The position numbers and the translations under genes were made by a program. The notes under the pieces were generated by a model. That model was not told where the DNA came from. It made no database searches and worked only from the letters and a program-made list of their open reading frames with translations. Source: Microbacterium album (GTDB lineage: Bacteria; Actinomycetota; Actinomycetes; Actinomycetales; Microbacteriaceae). Taken from it: a stretch of 64,000 nt of DNA. Numbering within the stretch: the first letter of the stretch is position 1; every line of letters starts with the position of its first letter. This document shows positions 52,574 through 61,302 of this stretch, piece after piece. The stretch lies in assembly GCF_014643695.1 (NCBI RefSeq), contig NZ_BMJY01000001.1, positions 248,001 through 312,000 of the forward strand, in the 5' to 3' direction.

Positions 52574-53119
52574 ATGGCCGTTGCCGACAAGAAGATCGCA
52601 TTCCTGCTGACGAAGGGGGTCGAGCAGGTCGAACTCACCAGCCCGCGCGAGGCGCTCGACCGCGAGGGCGCGACCACGGTGATCGTCTCGCCGTCCGAGG
52701 GCACGCTCCAGGCGATGCAGAACGACTGGGAGCACGGCGACGTCTTCGACGTGGACGTGCCGGTGTCGCAGGCGCAACCCGGGGACTACGACATGCTCGT
52801 GCTGCCCGGCGGCACCCTCAACGCCGACGCGCTGCGCCTCGACCAGGACGCCGTGGCGTTCGTGAAGGAGTTCTTCGCGTCGGGCAAGCCGGTGGCGGCC
52901 ATCTGCCACGCCCCGTGGATTCTCGCGGAGGCGGGCCTCGCCGAGGGCCGGGAGCTGACCTCGTACGCCTCCCTCGAGACCGACCTGAAGAACGCGGGCG
53001 CGCAGTGGCGCGACGAGGAGGTCGTGATCGACGGCAACCTCATCACCTCGCGCAATCCGGGCGACCTCGACGCGTTCAACCACGCGATCCTCCAGGCCCT
53101 GGCCACCCCCGAGCCCTGA
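52574..53119 (+). CDS. PfpI/DJ-1 family protein
   Basis: A 181-residue class I glutamine-amidotransferase-like protein. The nucleophile elbow AICHAPW (Cys about 111, His about 112) and the acidic residue in KGVEQVELTSP (Glu about 17) form the PfpI triad. Members act as glyoxalase III/deglycase or stress proteases. AGGATGAGAGGAG lies before the ATG. A hairpin follows the gene. Confidence 0.93.
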   Translation: MAVADKKIAFLLTKGVEQVELTSPREALDREGATTVIVSPSEGTLQAMQNDWEHGDVFDVDVPVSQAQPGDYDMLVLPGGTLNADALRLDQDAVAFVKEFFASGKPVAAICHAPWILAEAGLAEGRELTSYASLETDLKNAGAQWRDEEVVIDGNLITSRNPGDLDAFNHAILQALATPEP

Positions 53120-53188
53120 ACCGGCCGGTGACGAGCTCGTGAACTCTCGCACGGGCTCTGGCGAAGTCGCCTGCGTTCCCCACACAAT

Positions 53189-53227
53189 GTGACCGTGCCC
53201 GCGGCCTCGGCCGGGCGGCACGGTCAC
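53189..53227. terminator. Hairpin after pfpI
   Basis: gtgaccgtgcc (53189-53199) pairs perfectly with ggcacggtcac (53217-53227), loop of 17 nt rich in GC. It lies 70 bp after the pfpI stop and just before the lipoprotein gene. Confidence 0.65.
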
Positions 53228-53249
53228 AGGCGTCTCTGGCGGGAGTGGC

Positions 53250-53786
53250 ATGGGCAGACGGCAGCACTGGTCTTCGGCGGGATCGCTTCGCGCCCGCGCG
53301 ACCATCGCGACGGTTCTCGCGGCGGGATCCCTCGCGGGGTGCGCTCAGCCGAGCGGGGAGACAGCAATCGTCGGTCGTTCGGACGCCTCCTACGCCTGGC
53401 TGCCCGACGCGGCGGCCATGACCGAGGCCGCAGGGCTGGTCGTGCAGGTGGCGGAGAGGCCGGTGAGATCCGAGCGCGTGGTCTCCTTCCCAAGCCGACG
53501 GGTGACGATTACCGAAAGCGGCGAGGAGAAGCACGAGACGCTCGACGCCGTCGTGTACGAGGTCGTCGTGTCGGAAGTCCAGAAGGGCGGAGCAGCCGTC
53601 GGTGATCGCATCCTCGTGGCGCCGGCGATCGATGGCGACGCGTCACCGGCATCAAGTCAGGCGCCCCTGCTTGAGCGGGGCGGGGACGTCATCCTCTATC
53701 TGGTTCCGGCGGTCGGACTCGGCGGACCGGAGGACGGCGTGTGGACGACCCTGTCGCCGTACCAGGGCGTCGAAGTCGAGGGGTAG
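53250..53786 (+). CDS. Hypothetical lipoprotein
   Basis: A 178-residue protein with a basic start, a hydrophobic stretch and lipobox AGSLAGC (Cys about 31), so it is probably membrane-anchored outside the cell. The rest has no recognised domain; LDAVVYEVVVSEVQKGGAAVGDRILVAP and GGDVILYLVPA suggest a small beta-rich fold. The codon use looks less GC3-rich than neighbours by eye. Its stop is 1 bp from the convergent SURF1 stop. Confidence 0.6.
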   Translation: MGRRQHWSSAGSLRARATIATVLAAGSLAGCAQPSGETAIVGRSDASYAWLPDAAAMTEAAGLVVQVAERPVRSERVVSFPSRRVTITESGEEKHETLDAVVYEVVVSEVQKGGAAVGDRILVAPAIDGDASPASSQAPLLERGGDVILYLVPAVGLGGPEDGVWTTLSPYQGVEVEG

Positions 53787-53787
53787 G

Positions 53788-54621
53788 TCACCGGGCCGCG
53801 TCGATGAGCGCGTCCTCCTCGTCCGCGTCGCGGTCGCGACGGCGTCGCGCGGGCGGAGGAGGAAGGGCGTCGTCGTCCTCGTCGTTCGGGGACTCGCGGC
53901 GGGCGCGGATCTCCGTGCGGATCATGTAGGCGATGAAGACGAAGCCCATGATCGCGAACAGGATCCACTGGATCGCGTACGACAGGTGCGGTCCCGGGTC
54001 CTCGGTCGGCGGCGCCAGCGCGGCCGGCCGCTCCGCGGGGGCCGGGTCCTCCGAGGCCATGAGCACGTACGCCGCGGTCACGGTCGTCGCGCCCGTGCGC
54101 TCGGCGAGCGAGGGCAGATGGATGGTCGGCAGCTGTCCCTCCGGCGCGCCCCGCCCGGATGACGGCAGCGGCTCGCCGGGGCGGAGCCGCCCGGTCACCG
54201 TGACCTGCCCTTCCGGAGCGGCCGGCACGGTCTCGGGGACGGCGTCCTCTCCGGGCGGCACCCAGCCGCGATCCACGGCGACGATCCGTCCGTCCGCGAG
54301 CTCGAACGGCACGAGCACCTCGAACGCGCTGGTGCCGCCGTGCGCGCGATTGCGGACGAGCAGCTGCTCGTCGTCGAGGTACCGGCCCTGCAGCACGACC
54401 GGCCGCCACTCGTCGCCCGGCTCGTAGCCGCCCGGCTCGGCGTCGAGGATCGTCTCGATCGGCACAGCCGGCGCGTCGTAGTTCTCCGCAACGAGCGCGA
54501 GCATCTCCGCGCGGCTCTCGTTGCGGGCGAACTGCCAGTGCGAGAGGAAGGCGCACACGATCGCGAAGGCGAGCGCGACGAGGGCATAGCCGGTCCAGCG
54601 GACGGCGGGGGAGCGGTTCAT
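53788..54621 (-). CDS. SURF1-family cytochrome oxidase biogenesis protein
   Basis: A 277-residue protein with one helix at each end (VALAFAIVCAFLSHWQFAR near the start and YAIQWILFAIMGFVFIAYMI near 228-247). The SURF1 domain lies outside: ERRPVVLQG-like DEWRPVVLQGRYL, LVRNRAHGGTSAFEVLVPF, VDRGWVPPG. It assists assembly of haem aa3 oxidase, consistent with ctaA and ctaB in this window. An extended charged tail (RRESPNDEDDDALPPPP) follows the last helix. Confidence 0.93.
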   Translation of the reverse strand: MNRSPAVRWTGYALVALAFAIVCAFLSHWQFARNESRAEMLALVAENYDAPAVPIETILDAEPGGYEPGDEWRPVVLQGRYLDDEQLLVRNRAHGGTSAFEVLVPFELADGRIVAVDRGWVPPGEDAVPETVPAAPEGQVTVTGRLRPGEPLPSSGRGAPEGQLPTIHLPSLAERTGATTVTAAYVLMASEDPAPAERPAALAPPTEDPGPHLSYAIQWILFAIMGFVFIAYMIRTEIRARRESPNDEDDDALPPPPARRRRDRDADEEDALIDAAR

Positions 54622-54857
54622 GCGCGGCGCTCCGTGGCGGCGTCGTCCCCGGCCGTCACGCCGTCGCGCACCTCGAGCGGGAAGTCGCGCGCGGCGAGGA
54701 AGTCGCGCAGGTAGCCCACGTGTTCATCGCACGCGAGCCAGACCTTGCGCCGGTCGGGGGTGTGGATGCGCGGATTGCGCCACAGCACCGACCGCGTCGC
54801 GGCCGCGGCGCAGCCGGCGCGCGAGCAGGTGGGGGCCCCGGGGTCCAGCCCGATCAT
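54618..54857 (-). CDS. Small probable zinc-binding protein, function unknown
   Basis: A 79-residue protein in a tight operon, overlapping both DUF3099 and SURF1 genes by 4 bp. It carries C-x4-C (TCSRAGC, about 10-15) and C-x2-H (ACDEHVGYLRDFL, about 43-55), which could bind one metal ion. RIHTPDRRKVWLAC looks conserved in Microbacteriaceae. No function is known to me. Confidence 0.75.
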   Translation of the reverse strand: MIGLDPGAPTCSRAGCAAAATRSVLWRNPRIHTPDRRKVWLACDEHVGYLRDFLAARDFPLEVRDGVTAGDDAATERRA

Positions 54858-55231
54858 CGCGGACCCGGGTCCTCGCGCCGGGGCGCCTCCGAGATCCGGA
54901 TGACCGGCGCCGCCGCGTCGCCGTCGCGCTCGGGCCGGGTGGCGGGGGCCTCGATCGCGGGGGCCTCCGGGCGCTGCGCCACGACCACGGGCTTGCCGCT
55001 GGCGGCATTCGCGACGACGACGGCGAAGTAGGGCAGGACGACCGCGCCGATCGCGAACAGGATGGTGTGCCAGCCGTACGGGATCACGAGGGCCATGAGC
55101 ACCAGGCAGGCGGTGCGGATGCCCATCGTGATCAGGTACGTGCGCACGCGAGCCCCGGCGTCGTCCTCCGGCGCGAGCGGGAGCGACGTCGCCGACTGCG
55201 TCGGAGGGGCGTGCTTCTTCGGGGTCTTCAC
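54854..55231 (-). CDS. DUF3099 membrane protein
   Basis: A 125-residue protein with a short N-terminal tail, two hydrophobic helices (RTACLVLMALVIP and TILFAIGAVVLPYFAVVVAN, about 39-75), and a Pro/Ala/Glu-rich tail. This is the actinobacterial DUF3099 family. The GTG start is 9 nt after a TAGGCT box (55241-55246), suggesting a leaderless promoter for DUF3099-small protein-SURF1. Confidence 0.85.
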   Translation of the reverse strand: MKTPKKHAPPTQSATSLPLAPEDDAGARVRTYLITMGIRTACLVLMALVIPYGWHTILFAIGAVVLPYFAVVVANAASGKPVVVAQRPEAPAIEAPATRPERDGDAAAPVIRISEAPRREDPGPR

Positions 55232-55376
55232 GGTCTCTCCAGCCTACGCCGCCGATGCCGGGATGACGCCCGGACGGCGGGGATGACCCAGCGGCCGAAG
55301 AGCACACCCTAAGCTGGCGACCGGTCCACGACCCGGCCGCCCGATCCGGGCCGCCCCGATCAGGAAAGAGCACACC

Positions 55377-56087
55377 GTGAGCAGTGAACGCGTCGTCCTC
55401 GTCACCGGCGGAAACCGCGGCATCGGCCGCGCGATCGCCGAGCGCTTCGTCCAGGAGGGGTACCGCGTCGCGGTGACCGCCCGCAGCGGCGAGGGCCCGG
55501 AGGGCACGCTGACCGTGCGCGCGGACGTGACCGACGCCGCCGCCGTCGATGCCGCCTTCACGGAGGTCGAGCGCGAGCTCGGCGCCGTCGAGATCGTGGT
55601 CGCGAACGCCGGCATCACGAAGGACACGCTCCTGATGCGGATGAGCGAGGACGATTTCGACAGCGTCGTCGCGACGAACCTCGGCGGCGCCTTCCGCGTG
55701 GTCAAGCGCGCCTCCAAGGGCATGCTGAAGGCGCGCTTCGGTCGCGTCATCCTCATCTCCAGCGTCGTCGGCCTGTACGGCTCGGCGGGTCAGGTGAACT
55801 ACGCCTCCTCGAAGAGCGCGCTCGTGGGCTTCGCCCGCTCGCTCACGCGCGAGCTCGGCGCTCGCGGGATCACGGCGAACGTGGTCGCCCCGGGCTTCAT
55901 CGAGACCGACATGACCGCGGCCCTGCCGGAAGACACCCAGGCCGAGTATCGCAAGTCGATCCCCGCCGGCCGCTACGGCAGCGCGAGCGAGGTCGCGGGC
56001 GCCGTGGCGTGGCTGGCGTCGGACGACGCCGCGTACATCTCCGGTGCGGTCATCCCCGTCGACGGCGGCCTCGGAATGGGGCACTGA
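55377..56087 (+). CDS. fabG: 3-oxoacyl-ACP reductase FabG-like SDR
   Basis: A 236-residue short-chain dehydrogenase. VLVTGGNRGIGRAIA (about 6-20), VANAGITKDTLLMRMSEDDF, RVILISSVVG, the catalytic YASSKSALVGF and the C-terminal ISGAVIPVDGGLGMGH closely follow FabG/MabA. It reduces beta-ketoacyl-ACP in fatty acid elongation. It stands alone with TAAGCT at 55310-55315 and AGGAAAGAG before GTG. Confidence 0.9.
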   Translation: MSSERVVLVTGGNRGIGRAIAERFVQEGYRVAVTARSGEGPEGTLTVRADVTDAAAVDAAFTEVERELGAVEIVVANAGITKDTLLMRMSEDDFDSVVATNLGGAFRVVKRASKGMLKARFGRVILISSVVGLYGSAGQVNYASSKSALVGFARSLTRELGARGITANVVAPGFIETDMTAALPEDTQAEYRKSIPAGRYGSASEVAGAVAWLASDDAAYISGAVIPVDGGLGMGH

Positions 56088-56107
56088 CGACGGCGTCGCC
56101 TCACTGA

Positions 56108-56141
56108 CGCTCAGGCGATGGCGGCGGCTATCGCCTGAGCG
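56108..56141. terminator. Hairpin overlapping the 3' end of the convergent hydrolase gene
   Basis: A perfect 12-bp stem cgctcaggcgat (56108-56119) with 56130-56141, 10-nt loop. It serves as a terminator for fabG and lies mostly inside the last codons of the convergent hydrolase. Confidence 0.7.
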
Positions 56142-56806
56142 AGCGCCGCCGGGCGCGAGAACTGCGGCCAGTGCCCGGATCCGAGCCGGACCACGTCGAG
56201 CCGCTCGATCGCCTCCAGCTCCGCGGCCCACTCCGGCCAGTGAGCGATCATTCCGCGCAGCGCGGTCTCGTCCGCCTGCCCCATCAGCAGCGTCACCGGA
56301 ACCCCGTGGCGACGCTCGTCGTGCAGGGTCAGCGGGTCGGTCGGTACGCGGGCGGGAACGCTGCGCGCGGTCGCCGCGACTCGCGCGCGCGTGTCCTCGT
56401 CGAGGTCCGCGATGTCGTCGGGCTCGAACGCGTCCCACCCCGGGAACGGCACCACGCCGTCCACGACGGGGAACTCCGAGATGATCTGCCCGTTCGGCGG
56501 CGGTACCGTGTCGACGAGCACGACGCGCGAGACGGCCTCGGGGCGCCGGTCGGCCGCGGCCCAGGCGACGTTGCCGCCGCCGGAGTGCCCGACGACCACC
56601 GCGGGTCCGTGCCGTCCATCGATCTCGGCCACGACGGCATCGACCCACTGGTCCATGCCCACGTCAGCGGACTCGGCGGCAGGCGCGCCGACGCCGGGCA
56701 GCGTGAGGGGCAGCGCGCGATGCCCCGCGCGCTCGAGGGGGCCGACGACGTCGGACCAGGAGGATGCGTCCAGCCAGAGGCCCGGGACGAGGATGATGTC
56801 GCTCAT
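56111..56806 (-). CDS. Alpha/beta hydrolase
   Basis: A 231-residue esterase-like protein of the alpha/beta fold. The nucleophile elbow is GHSGGGN (Ser about 74); the oxyanion region VPGLWLDASSW is at the start, and GSGHWPQFSRP holds the catalytic His. The ATG is 6 nt after a TAGCCT box on the minus strand (56813-56818), so the message is probably leaderless. The substrate is unknown. Confidence 0.88.
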   Translation of the reverse strand: MSDIILVPGLWLDASSWSDVVGPLERAGHRALPLTLPGVGAPAAESADVGMDQWVDAVVAEIDGRHGPAVVVGHSGGGNVAWAAADRRPEAVSRVVLVDTVPPPNGQIISEFPVVDGVVPFPGWDAFEPDDIADLDEDTRARVAATARSVPARVPTDPLTLHDERRHGVPVTLLMGQADETALRGMIAHWPEWAAELEAIERLDVVRLGSGHWPQFSRPAALAQAIAAAIA

Positions 56807-56865
56807 GCCGTGAGGCTACGCTCGGCCTCCGACATGCCGCGCGCGCGTCCGCGTCGGCGCGCTGG

Positions 56866-57510
56866 TCAGTGCGGGGCGCGGGGCAGCAGCGGAACGACCT
56901 GCGCCAGATCGACCGGGCCGATCACGACGGGCGCGGCTCGCCGCACGGCGGGCTTGGCGTTGAAGGCGATGCCGAGCCCCGCGGCCTGGAGCATGAGCAG
57001 GTCGTTGGCGCCGTCGCCGATCGCGATGGTCCGGGTGGCCGGAACGTCGTGCTCGTCCGCCCATCTCAGCAGCTGATCGCGCTTCGCCGCGGCATCCACG
57101 ATGGGCCCGTCCACCGTGCCCGCGAGCACGCCGTCGGCCGCGGTCAGGCGATTCGCTCGCCAGAAGTCGACCCCGAGCTCGGGGGCCACATCGTCGAGGA
57201 TCTCGTGGAACCCGCCCGAGACCACGCCGACGAGGCCCCCGCGGGCGTGCACCGCGTCCACGAGGGTCGTCACGCCGGGGGTCGGCTCGATGCGGGCGCG
57301 CACGCGTGCGAACGAGGCGACCGGAACGCCCGCGAGCTCCCGCACGCGCGAGCGCAGGCTCTCCGCGAAGTCCACCTCGCCGCGCATCGCCGCCTCCGTC
57401 GCCGCCGCGACTTCGGCACCGCGGCCGGCCTCGTCGGCGATCAGCTCGATGACCTCGTTGCGGATCAGGGTGGAGTCGGCGTCGAGGATGACGAGGAAGC
57501 GCGCGGTCAC
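56866..57510 (-). CDS. serB: Phosphoserine phosphatase SerB (single-domain)
   Basis: A 214-residue HAD-family enzyme completing serine synthesis. Motif I ILDADSTLI (nucleophile Asp), motif II GVVSGGFHEI, and motif IV AIGDGANDLLML are intact. It has the catalytic domain only; the ACT domains found in some SerB proteins are missing. GTG 57510 is 8 nt after TACGCT (57519-57524, minus), fitting a leaderless start. Confidence 0.92.
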   Translation of the reverse strand: MTARFLVILDADSTLIRNEVIELIADEAGRGAEVAAATEAAMRGEVDFAESLRSRVRELAGVPVASFARVRARIEPTPGVTTLVDAVHARGGLVGVVSGGFHEILDDVAPELGVDFWRANRLTAADGVLAGTVDGPIVDAAAKRDQLLRWADEHDVPATRTIAIGDGANDLLMLQAAGLGIAFNAKPAVRRAAPVVIGPVDLAQVVPLLPRAPH

Positions 57511-57601
57511 GGTCTCCGAGCGTAGCGGTCCTGCGCCCGCTGCCCCGCCGCTGCGCATTCGCGTCGCCGCGCGTCCGGCGGGATGCACCGGGGCGACTGG
57601 G

Positions 57602-57607
57602 TAGGCT
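57602..57607 (+). promoter_or_regulatory. TAGGCT -10 box, leaderless promoter of the ABC ATPase
   Basis: Ends 6 nt before ATG 57614 with no ribosome site in between. Confidence 0.55.
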
Positions 57608-57613
57608 GGCCCC

Positions 57614-58396
57614 ATGCCCACAGTGCTCTCCTTCGACAACGTCGTGGTCCGCCGGGACGGCCGGAACATCGTGGACGGGCTCACGTGGACCGTGAACGAT
57701 GACGAGCGATGGGTCGTGCTGGGTCCGAACGGTGCGGGCAAGACGACCCTGCTGCAGCTCGCCGACACCCTGCTGTACCCCACCACCGGGACCGTGGAGA
57801 TCCTGGGCGAGCGTCTCGGCCGGACGGACGTGTTCGAGCTGCGCCCGCGCATCGGATTCGCCTCGCAGGCCCTCGCGCGGCGGATTCCCGCGGACGAGCG
57901 CGTGCTCGACGCGGTGCTGACCGCCGCGTACTCGGTGCTCGGCCGATGGAACGAGCAGTACGAGAACATCGACGAGCGGCGGGCCCGCCGGGTCCTGGCC
58001 GAGTGGCGCCTCGAGCACCTCGCCGAGCGCACGTTCGGCACCCTCAGCGACGGCGAGCAGAAGCGCGTGCAGGTGGCGCGTGCGATCATGACGGATCCCG
58101 AGCTGCTGCTGCTCGACGAGCCGACCGCGAGCCTCGACCTCGGGTCGCGCGAGGTGCTCGTGGGCCTGCTGAGCGAGTACGCGCAGTCGCCCGTGACGCC
58201 CGCCCTCGTGATGGTGACGCACCACGTCGAGGAGATCCCCGCGGGCTTCACGCACGTGCTCCTGCTGCGCGACGGCAAGGCGGTCGCGGCCGGCCCCCTC
58301 GCCGAGACGCTCACCGACGCGGCGCTGACCGACACCTTCGGCGTGCCCATCGTGCTGTCGCAGGCGGACGGGCGCTACGCCGCTCGCGCGCGCTGA
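57614..58396 (+). CDS. Stand-alone ABC transporter ATP-binding protein
   Basis: A 260-residue ATPase with Walker [10 protein letters not shown] (about 37-45), the signature [15 protein letters not shown] (Gly-Gly replaced by Asp-Gly), Walker [18 protein letters not shown] and the switch [12 protein letters not shown]. The pattern resembles ModF-like/iron-compound ATPases. No permease or binding gene is adjacent, so its partners are unknown. It precedes rpmE2. Confidence 0.88.
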   Translation: MPTVLSFDNVVVRRDGRNIVDGLTWTVNDDERWVVLGPNGAGKTTLLQLADTLLYPTTGTVEILGERLGRTDVFELRPRIGFASQALARRIPADERVLDAVLTAAYSVLGRWNEQYENIDERRARRVLAEWRLEHLAERTFGTLSDGEQKRVQVARAIMTDPELLLLDEPTASLDLGSREVLVGLLSEYAQSPVTPALVMVTHHVEEIPAGFTHVLLLRDGKAVAAGPLAETLTDAALTDTFGVPIVLSQADGRYAARAR

Positions 58397-58427
58397 GCGG
58401 GATCTGCTCGCAGGCGGCGTCGCATCT

Positions 58428-58457
58428 GGTAGACTCGGTCGCTGGTGCCCAAGCACC
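58428..58457 (+). promoter_or_regulatory. rpmE2 promoter and leader hairpin
   Basis: TAGACT (58428-58433) is the likely -10. The leader starts with a small hairpin ggtgc-ccaa-gcacc (58444-58457) and runs to ATG 58492 with CAAGGA upstream. No Zur-like site was seen by eye. Confidence 0.45.
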
Positions 58458-58491
58458 GGAAGACTTTCGAACTCTCTTGGCAAGGACCCCC

Positions 58492-58743
58492 ATGAAGACT
58501 GACATCCACCCCGAGTACAAGGCGGTCGTGTTCCGCGACCTCGGTTCGGGCGAGACCTTCCTCACCCGTTCGACCGTGACGAGCGACAAGACGATCGAGC
58601 TCGACGGCGTCGAGTACCCGGTCATCGATGTCGAGATCTCGTCGGCGTCGCACCCGTTCTACACGGGCAAGCAGCGCATCATGGACTCGGCCGGCCGCGT
58701 CGAGAAGTTCAACCAGCGCTTCAAGAACTTCGGCTCGAAGTAA
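58492..58743 (+). CDS. rpmE2: 50S ribosomal protein L31 type B
   Basis: An 83-residue ribosomal protein with [21 protein letters not shown] at the start and [25 protein letters not shown] at the end. It has no cysteine, so it is the zinc-free L31B form that replaces zinc-binding L31 in zinc shortage. It is followed by a strong terminator. Confidence 0.97.
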   Translation: MKTDIHPEYKAVVFRDLGSGETFLTRSTVTSDKTIELDGVEYPVIDVEISSASHPFYTGKQRIMDSAGRVEKFNQRFKNFGSK

Positions 58744-58759
58744 GCCGCAGCTCTCGCGC

Positions 58760-58789
58760 ACGAATGCCCCGCCTCGGCGGGGCATTCGT
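58760..58789. terminator. Bidirectional hairpin terminator after rpmE2
   Basis: acgaatgccccgc pairs with gcggggcattcgt (13 bp, 4-nt loop). It lies 17 bp after the rpmE2 stop and before the convergent exonuclease. Confidence 0.88.
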
Positions 58790-58826
58790 CGTATCGGGGG
58801 GTGGGCGGCCCGGCTCGGTGAGGGGT

Positions 58827-59747
58827 TCAGCGGACGGGCCAGGTGCCGTCGAGCGCCTCGGTCGGCTCCAGGCGGCCGATACGGACGAAGTACTCCGTCA
58901 GGCTCTCCGCCTGCTCGCGCGCCCAGCCGATCTGCCGCGAGTGCAGCTCGTGCGGGCATTCGGGCAGACGATCCGCGAAGCGCTCGGCCAGGGCGAGTGC
59001 GACGCGGCCCGCCGCGACCGCGTCGGCGCTCGCGTCGTGCGCGGCCTCGAGCGGCACGGAGTAGTGCGCCGCCACCACGTCGAGCGTCCGCTTGCCCTTG
59101 CGGTATCGGTCGTAGGTCTTGTCGATCACGAGCGGGTCGATCACGGGCGCCGGCTCGGCGAGCGGCGCGACGCCGTGGCGCGAGGCCTCGTGCTTGAGCA
59201 GCGAGAAGTCGTAGGCGGCGTTGTATGCCACGACCGGGATCTCGGCGGACAGGAGCGTGCGCAGCGCCGCGGCGACCTCGGCCACGACCTCGGCGGCCGG
59301 ACGGCCCTCCGAGCGGGCTCGCTCGGTCGTGATGCCGTGCACGGCGGTGGCTTCGGCGGGAATGTCGATCCCCGGGTCGGCGAGCCAGTGCTCGTCGTGG
59401 ACCACGGCGCCCGACTCGTCGAGCAGACCGACGTACGCCGAGACGATGCGGTCCTGCGTGACGTCGATCCCCGTGGTCTCCAGGTCGAACACCCCGATGC
59501 GCCGTGTCCAGGGCGCGCGGGCGAGAGCCGCAGCGGTCGGGACGGGCGCGACGGCCGTCGCCGCGAACAGCTGCGAGAAGAGCGCCGTCTCGGCCAGCGT
59601 CGCGCCGCCGAGTGCCTTCCCGGCCGAGCTGCTCCGGCGGGCGCGTCGCGCGACCGATCGTCGCGGCGCCCAGGTGCGGGTCTCTCCCGGTCCGTCGAGC
59701 TCGTCCAGCTCGAACAGCGGGGGCGGATCCGGCCACGACCTCGACAT
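58827..59747 (-). CDS. DnaQ-like 3'-5' exonuclease
   Basis: A 306-residue protein with an N-terminal basic region (about 1-85) of no known fold and an exonuclease domain. Exo I is GVFDLETTGID, Exo II NAAYDFSLL, and Exo III HDASADAVAA, with the acidic residues for two metals. It resembles the epsilon proofreading subunit or a stand-alone RNase T-like enzyme. ATG 59747 is 8 nt after TACCGT (59756-59761, minus). Confidence 0.9.
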   Translation of the reverse strand: MSRSWPDPPPLFELDELDGPGETRTWAPRRSVARRARRSSSAGKALGGATLAETALFSQLFAATAVAPVPTAAALARAPWTRRIGVFDLETTGIDVTQDRIVSAYVGLLDESGAVVHDEHWLADPGIDIPAEATAVHGITTERARSEGRPAAEVVAEVAAALRTLLSAEIPVVAYNAAYDFSLLKHEASRHGVAPLAEPAPVIDPLVIDKTYDRYRKGKRTLDVVAAHYSVPLEAAHDASADAVAAGRVALALAERFADRLPECPHELHSRQIGWAREQAESLTEYFVRIGRLEPTEALDGTWPVR

Positions 59748-59820
59748 ACCACCACACGGTAGAGCGCCGCGACGACATTCCCGCCGCGCCACCCCGGGAA
59801 GCGTCCAGGTCCGCTCTCCG

Positions 59821-59826
59821 TAGACT
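59821..59826 (+). promoter_or_regulatory. TAGACT -10 box, leaderless promoter
   Basis: Ends 6 nt before the GTG of the hydrolase at 59833. Confidence 0.55.
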
Positions 59827-59832
59827 CGTCGC

Positions 59833-60711
59833 GTGCCCGTGCCGTCGCCCTATGCCGCCCCGCTCGCCGCGATACCCGTGGCCCGACACGAGGTGGGCGT
59901 GCTCGGCGGGCGCACCGCGTACTGGGTGTACGGCGCCGGCGACGCCGCGACGACCATCGTGGCCGTGCACGGGTTCCGCGGCGAGCATCACGGCCTGGAG
60001 CCCGTCGTGGCGTTCCTCGACGGCATCCGGGTCGTCATGCCGGATCTGCCGGGCTTCGGCGAGACGCCGCCGTTGCCCGGCCGTGCGCACGACATCGCGA
60101 CCTACGCCGAGTGGCTCACGGCGTTCGTCGGGGCCGTCGCGCCCGGTGCCGTGGTGCTGGGGCACTCGTTCGGCTCGATCGTGGCCTCTGCGGCCGTCGC
60201 CGGCGAGCTGAGCACCCCGCGCCTCATCCTCGTGAACCCGATCGGCGCGCCGGCACTGTCCGGCCCGCGCGGCGTGCTGACACGCCTCGCGATCGCCTAC
60301 TACTGGGTCGGCGCGCGCCTGCCCCGGCGCGTCGGCACCTGGCTGCTGCGGAACCGGCTGATCGTGCGGGTCACGAGCATGGCGATGGCCAAGACGCGCG
60401 ACCGCGGCCTGCGCGCGTTCATCCACGACCAGCACGACCGGTACTTCTCGAGCTTCGCCGACCGCGACGTGCTGCACGAGGCGTTCGTCACCAGTGTGTC
60501 GCACGACGTCGGCGACTACGCCGACCGGATCGGCGTGCCGACGCTGCTCGTGGCGGCGGACCGCGACGACATCACGCCGATCGAGGCGGAGCGCGTGCTC
60601 GCCCGGCGCATCCCCGACGCGACGCTCGTGGAGATCGCGGACGTCGGCCACCTCATCCACTACGAGAAGCCCGTCGAGGCGGTCGCCGCCATCCGAGCGT
60701 TCCTCTCGTGA
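59833..60711 (+). CDS. Alpha/beta hydrolase
   Basis: A 292-residue alpha/beta hydrolase. VAVHGFRGEHHGLEPVV is the oxyanion segment, VVLGHSFGSIVAS the nucleophile elbow (Ser about 113), and VGHLIHYEKP carries the His. The cap (about 150-210) is basic and hydrophobic. GTG 59833 fits a leaderless promoter. The substrate is unknown. Confidence 0.88.
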   Translation: MPVPSPYAAPLAAIPVARHEVGVLGGRTAYWVYGAGDAATTIVAVHGFRGEHHGLEPVVAFLDGIRVVMPDLPGFGETPPLPGRAHDIATYAEWLTAFVGAVAPGAVVLGHSFGSIVASAAVAGELSTPRLILVNPIGAPALSGPRGVLTRLAIAYYWVGARLPRRVGTWLLRNRLIVRVTSMAMAKTRDRGLRAFIHDQHDRYFSSFADRDVLHEAFVTSVSHDVGDYADRIGVPTLLVAADRDDITPIEAERVLARRIPDATLVEIADVGHLIHYEKPVEAVAAIRAFLS

Positions 60712-60727
60712 GCCGCCGGTCGCGGGC

Positions 60728-61201
60728 CTAGGGCTCGCGGCGGGCCAGCTCCATCAGGCCGCTGACGCGGTACGGGACCGCCTCGCTCATGACGAGCGAC
60801 GTCTCCGTGCGCTCGACCCCCTCGATCCCGAGGATGCGCGCGTCGACGTCGAACAGGTGGCGCGCATCGCGGCAGGCGACGAGGGCGAGCAGATCTGTCT
60901 GACCCGACATCCCGTGCACCTGCACGACCTCCGGAACCCCCGCGAGCTCTCCCGTGATGCGCGGCAGCTCCACCTGGCGCACGCCGATCGCGATGAAGGC
61001 CTCAAGCGGGAACCCGAGGGCCGTCGTGGAGATCGAGCGCTCGAAGGAGCGGAAGACGCCCGTCTTGTCCAACCGCGCCATGCGGGCCTGGACGGTGTTG
61101 CGGGACAGGCGCAGGCGTTCGGCCAGTGCCACCACGGTGGTGCGGGGGTCCTCGCTCAGTGCCGCGAGCAGCTCAAGGTCGACGTGATCCAGGGAGGCCA
61201 T
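60728..61201 (-). CDS. Lrp/AsnC-family regulator
   Basis: A 157-residue regulator. HTH DLELLAALSEDPRTTVVALAERLRLSRNTVQARMARL (about 8-44) followed by a RAM/AsnC ligand domain (FIAIGVRQVELPRITGELAGVPEVVQVHGMSGQTDLLALVAC). It likely responds to an amino acid. ATG 61201 lies 8 nt after a TAGTGT box on the minus strand, so translation may be leaderless. Confidence 0.92.
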   Translation of the reverse strand: MASLDHVDLELLAALSEDPRTTVVALAERLRLSRNTVQARMARLDKTGVFRSFERSISTTALGFPLEAFIAIGVRQVELPRITGELAGVPEVVQVHGMSGQTDLLALVACRDARHLFDVDARILGIEGVERTETSLVMSEAVPYRVSGLMELARREP

Positions 61202-61302
61202 AGTGCGAGACACTAGCAGGGCGCGGAGTGCCGGTTTGCGCATCCTGCTCAGTCGTTATCGGATCGAGTGGGCGACGTGGCGGACGGGCCCGTGCAGTGT
61301 GC

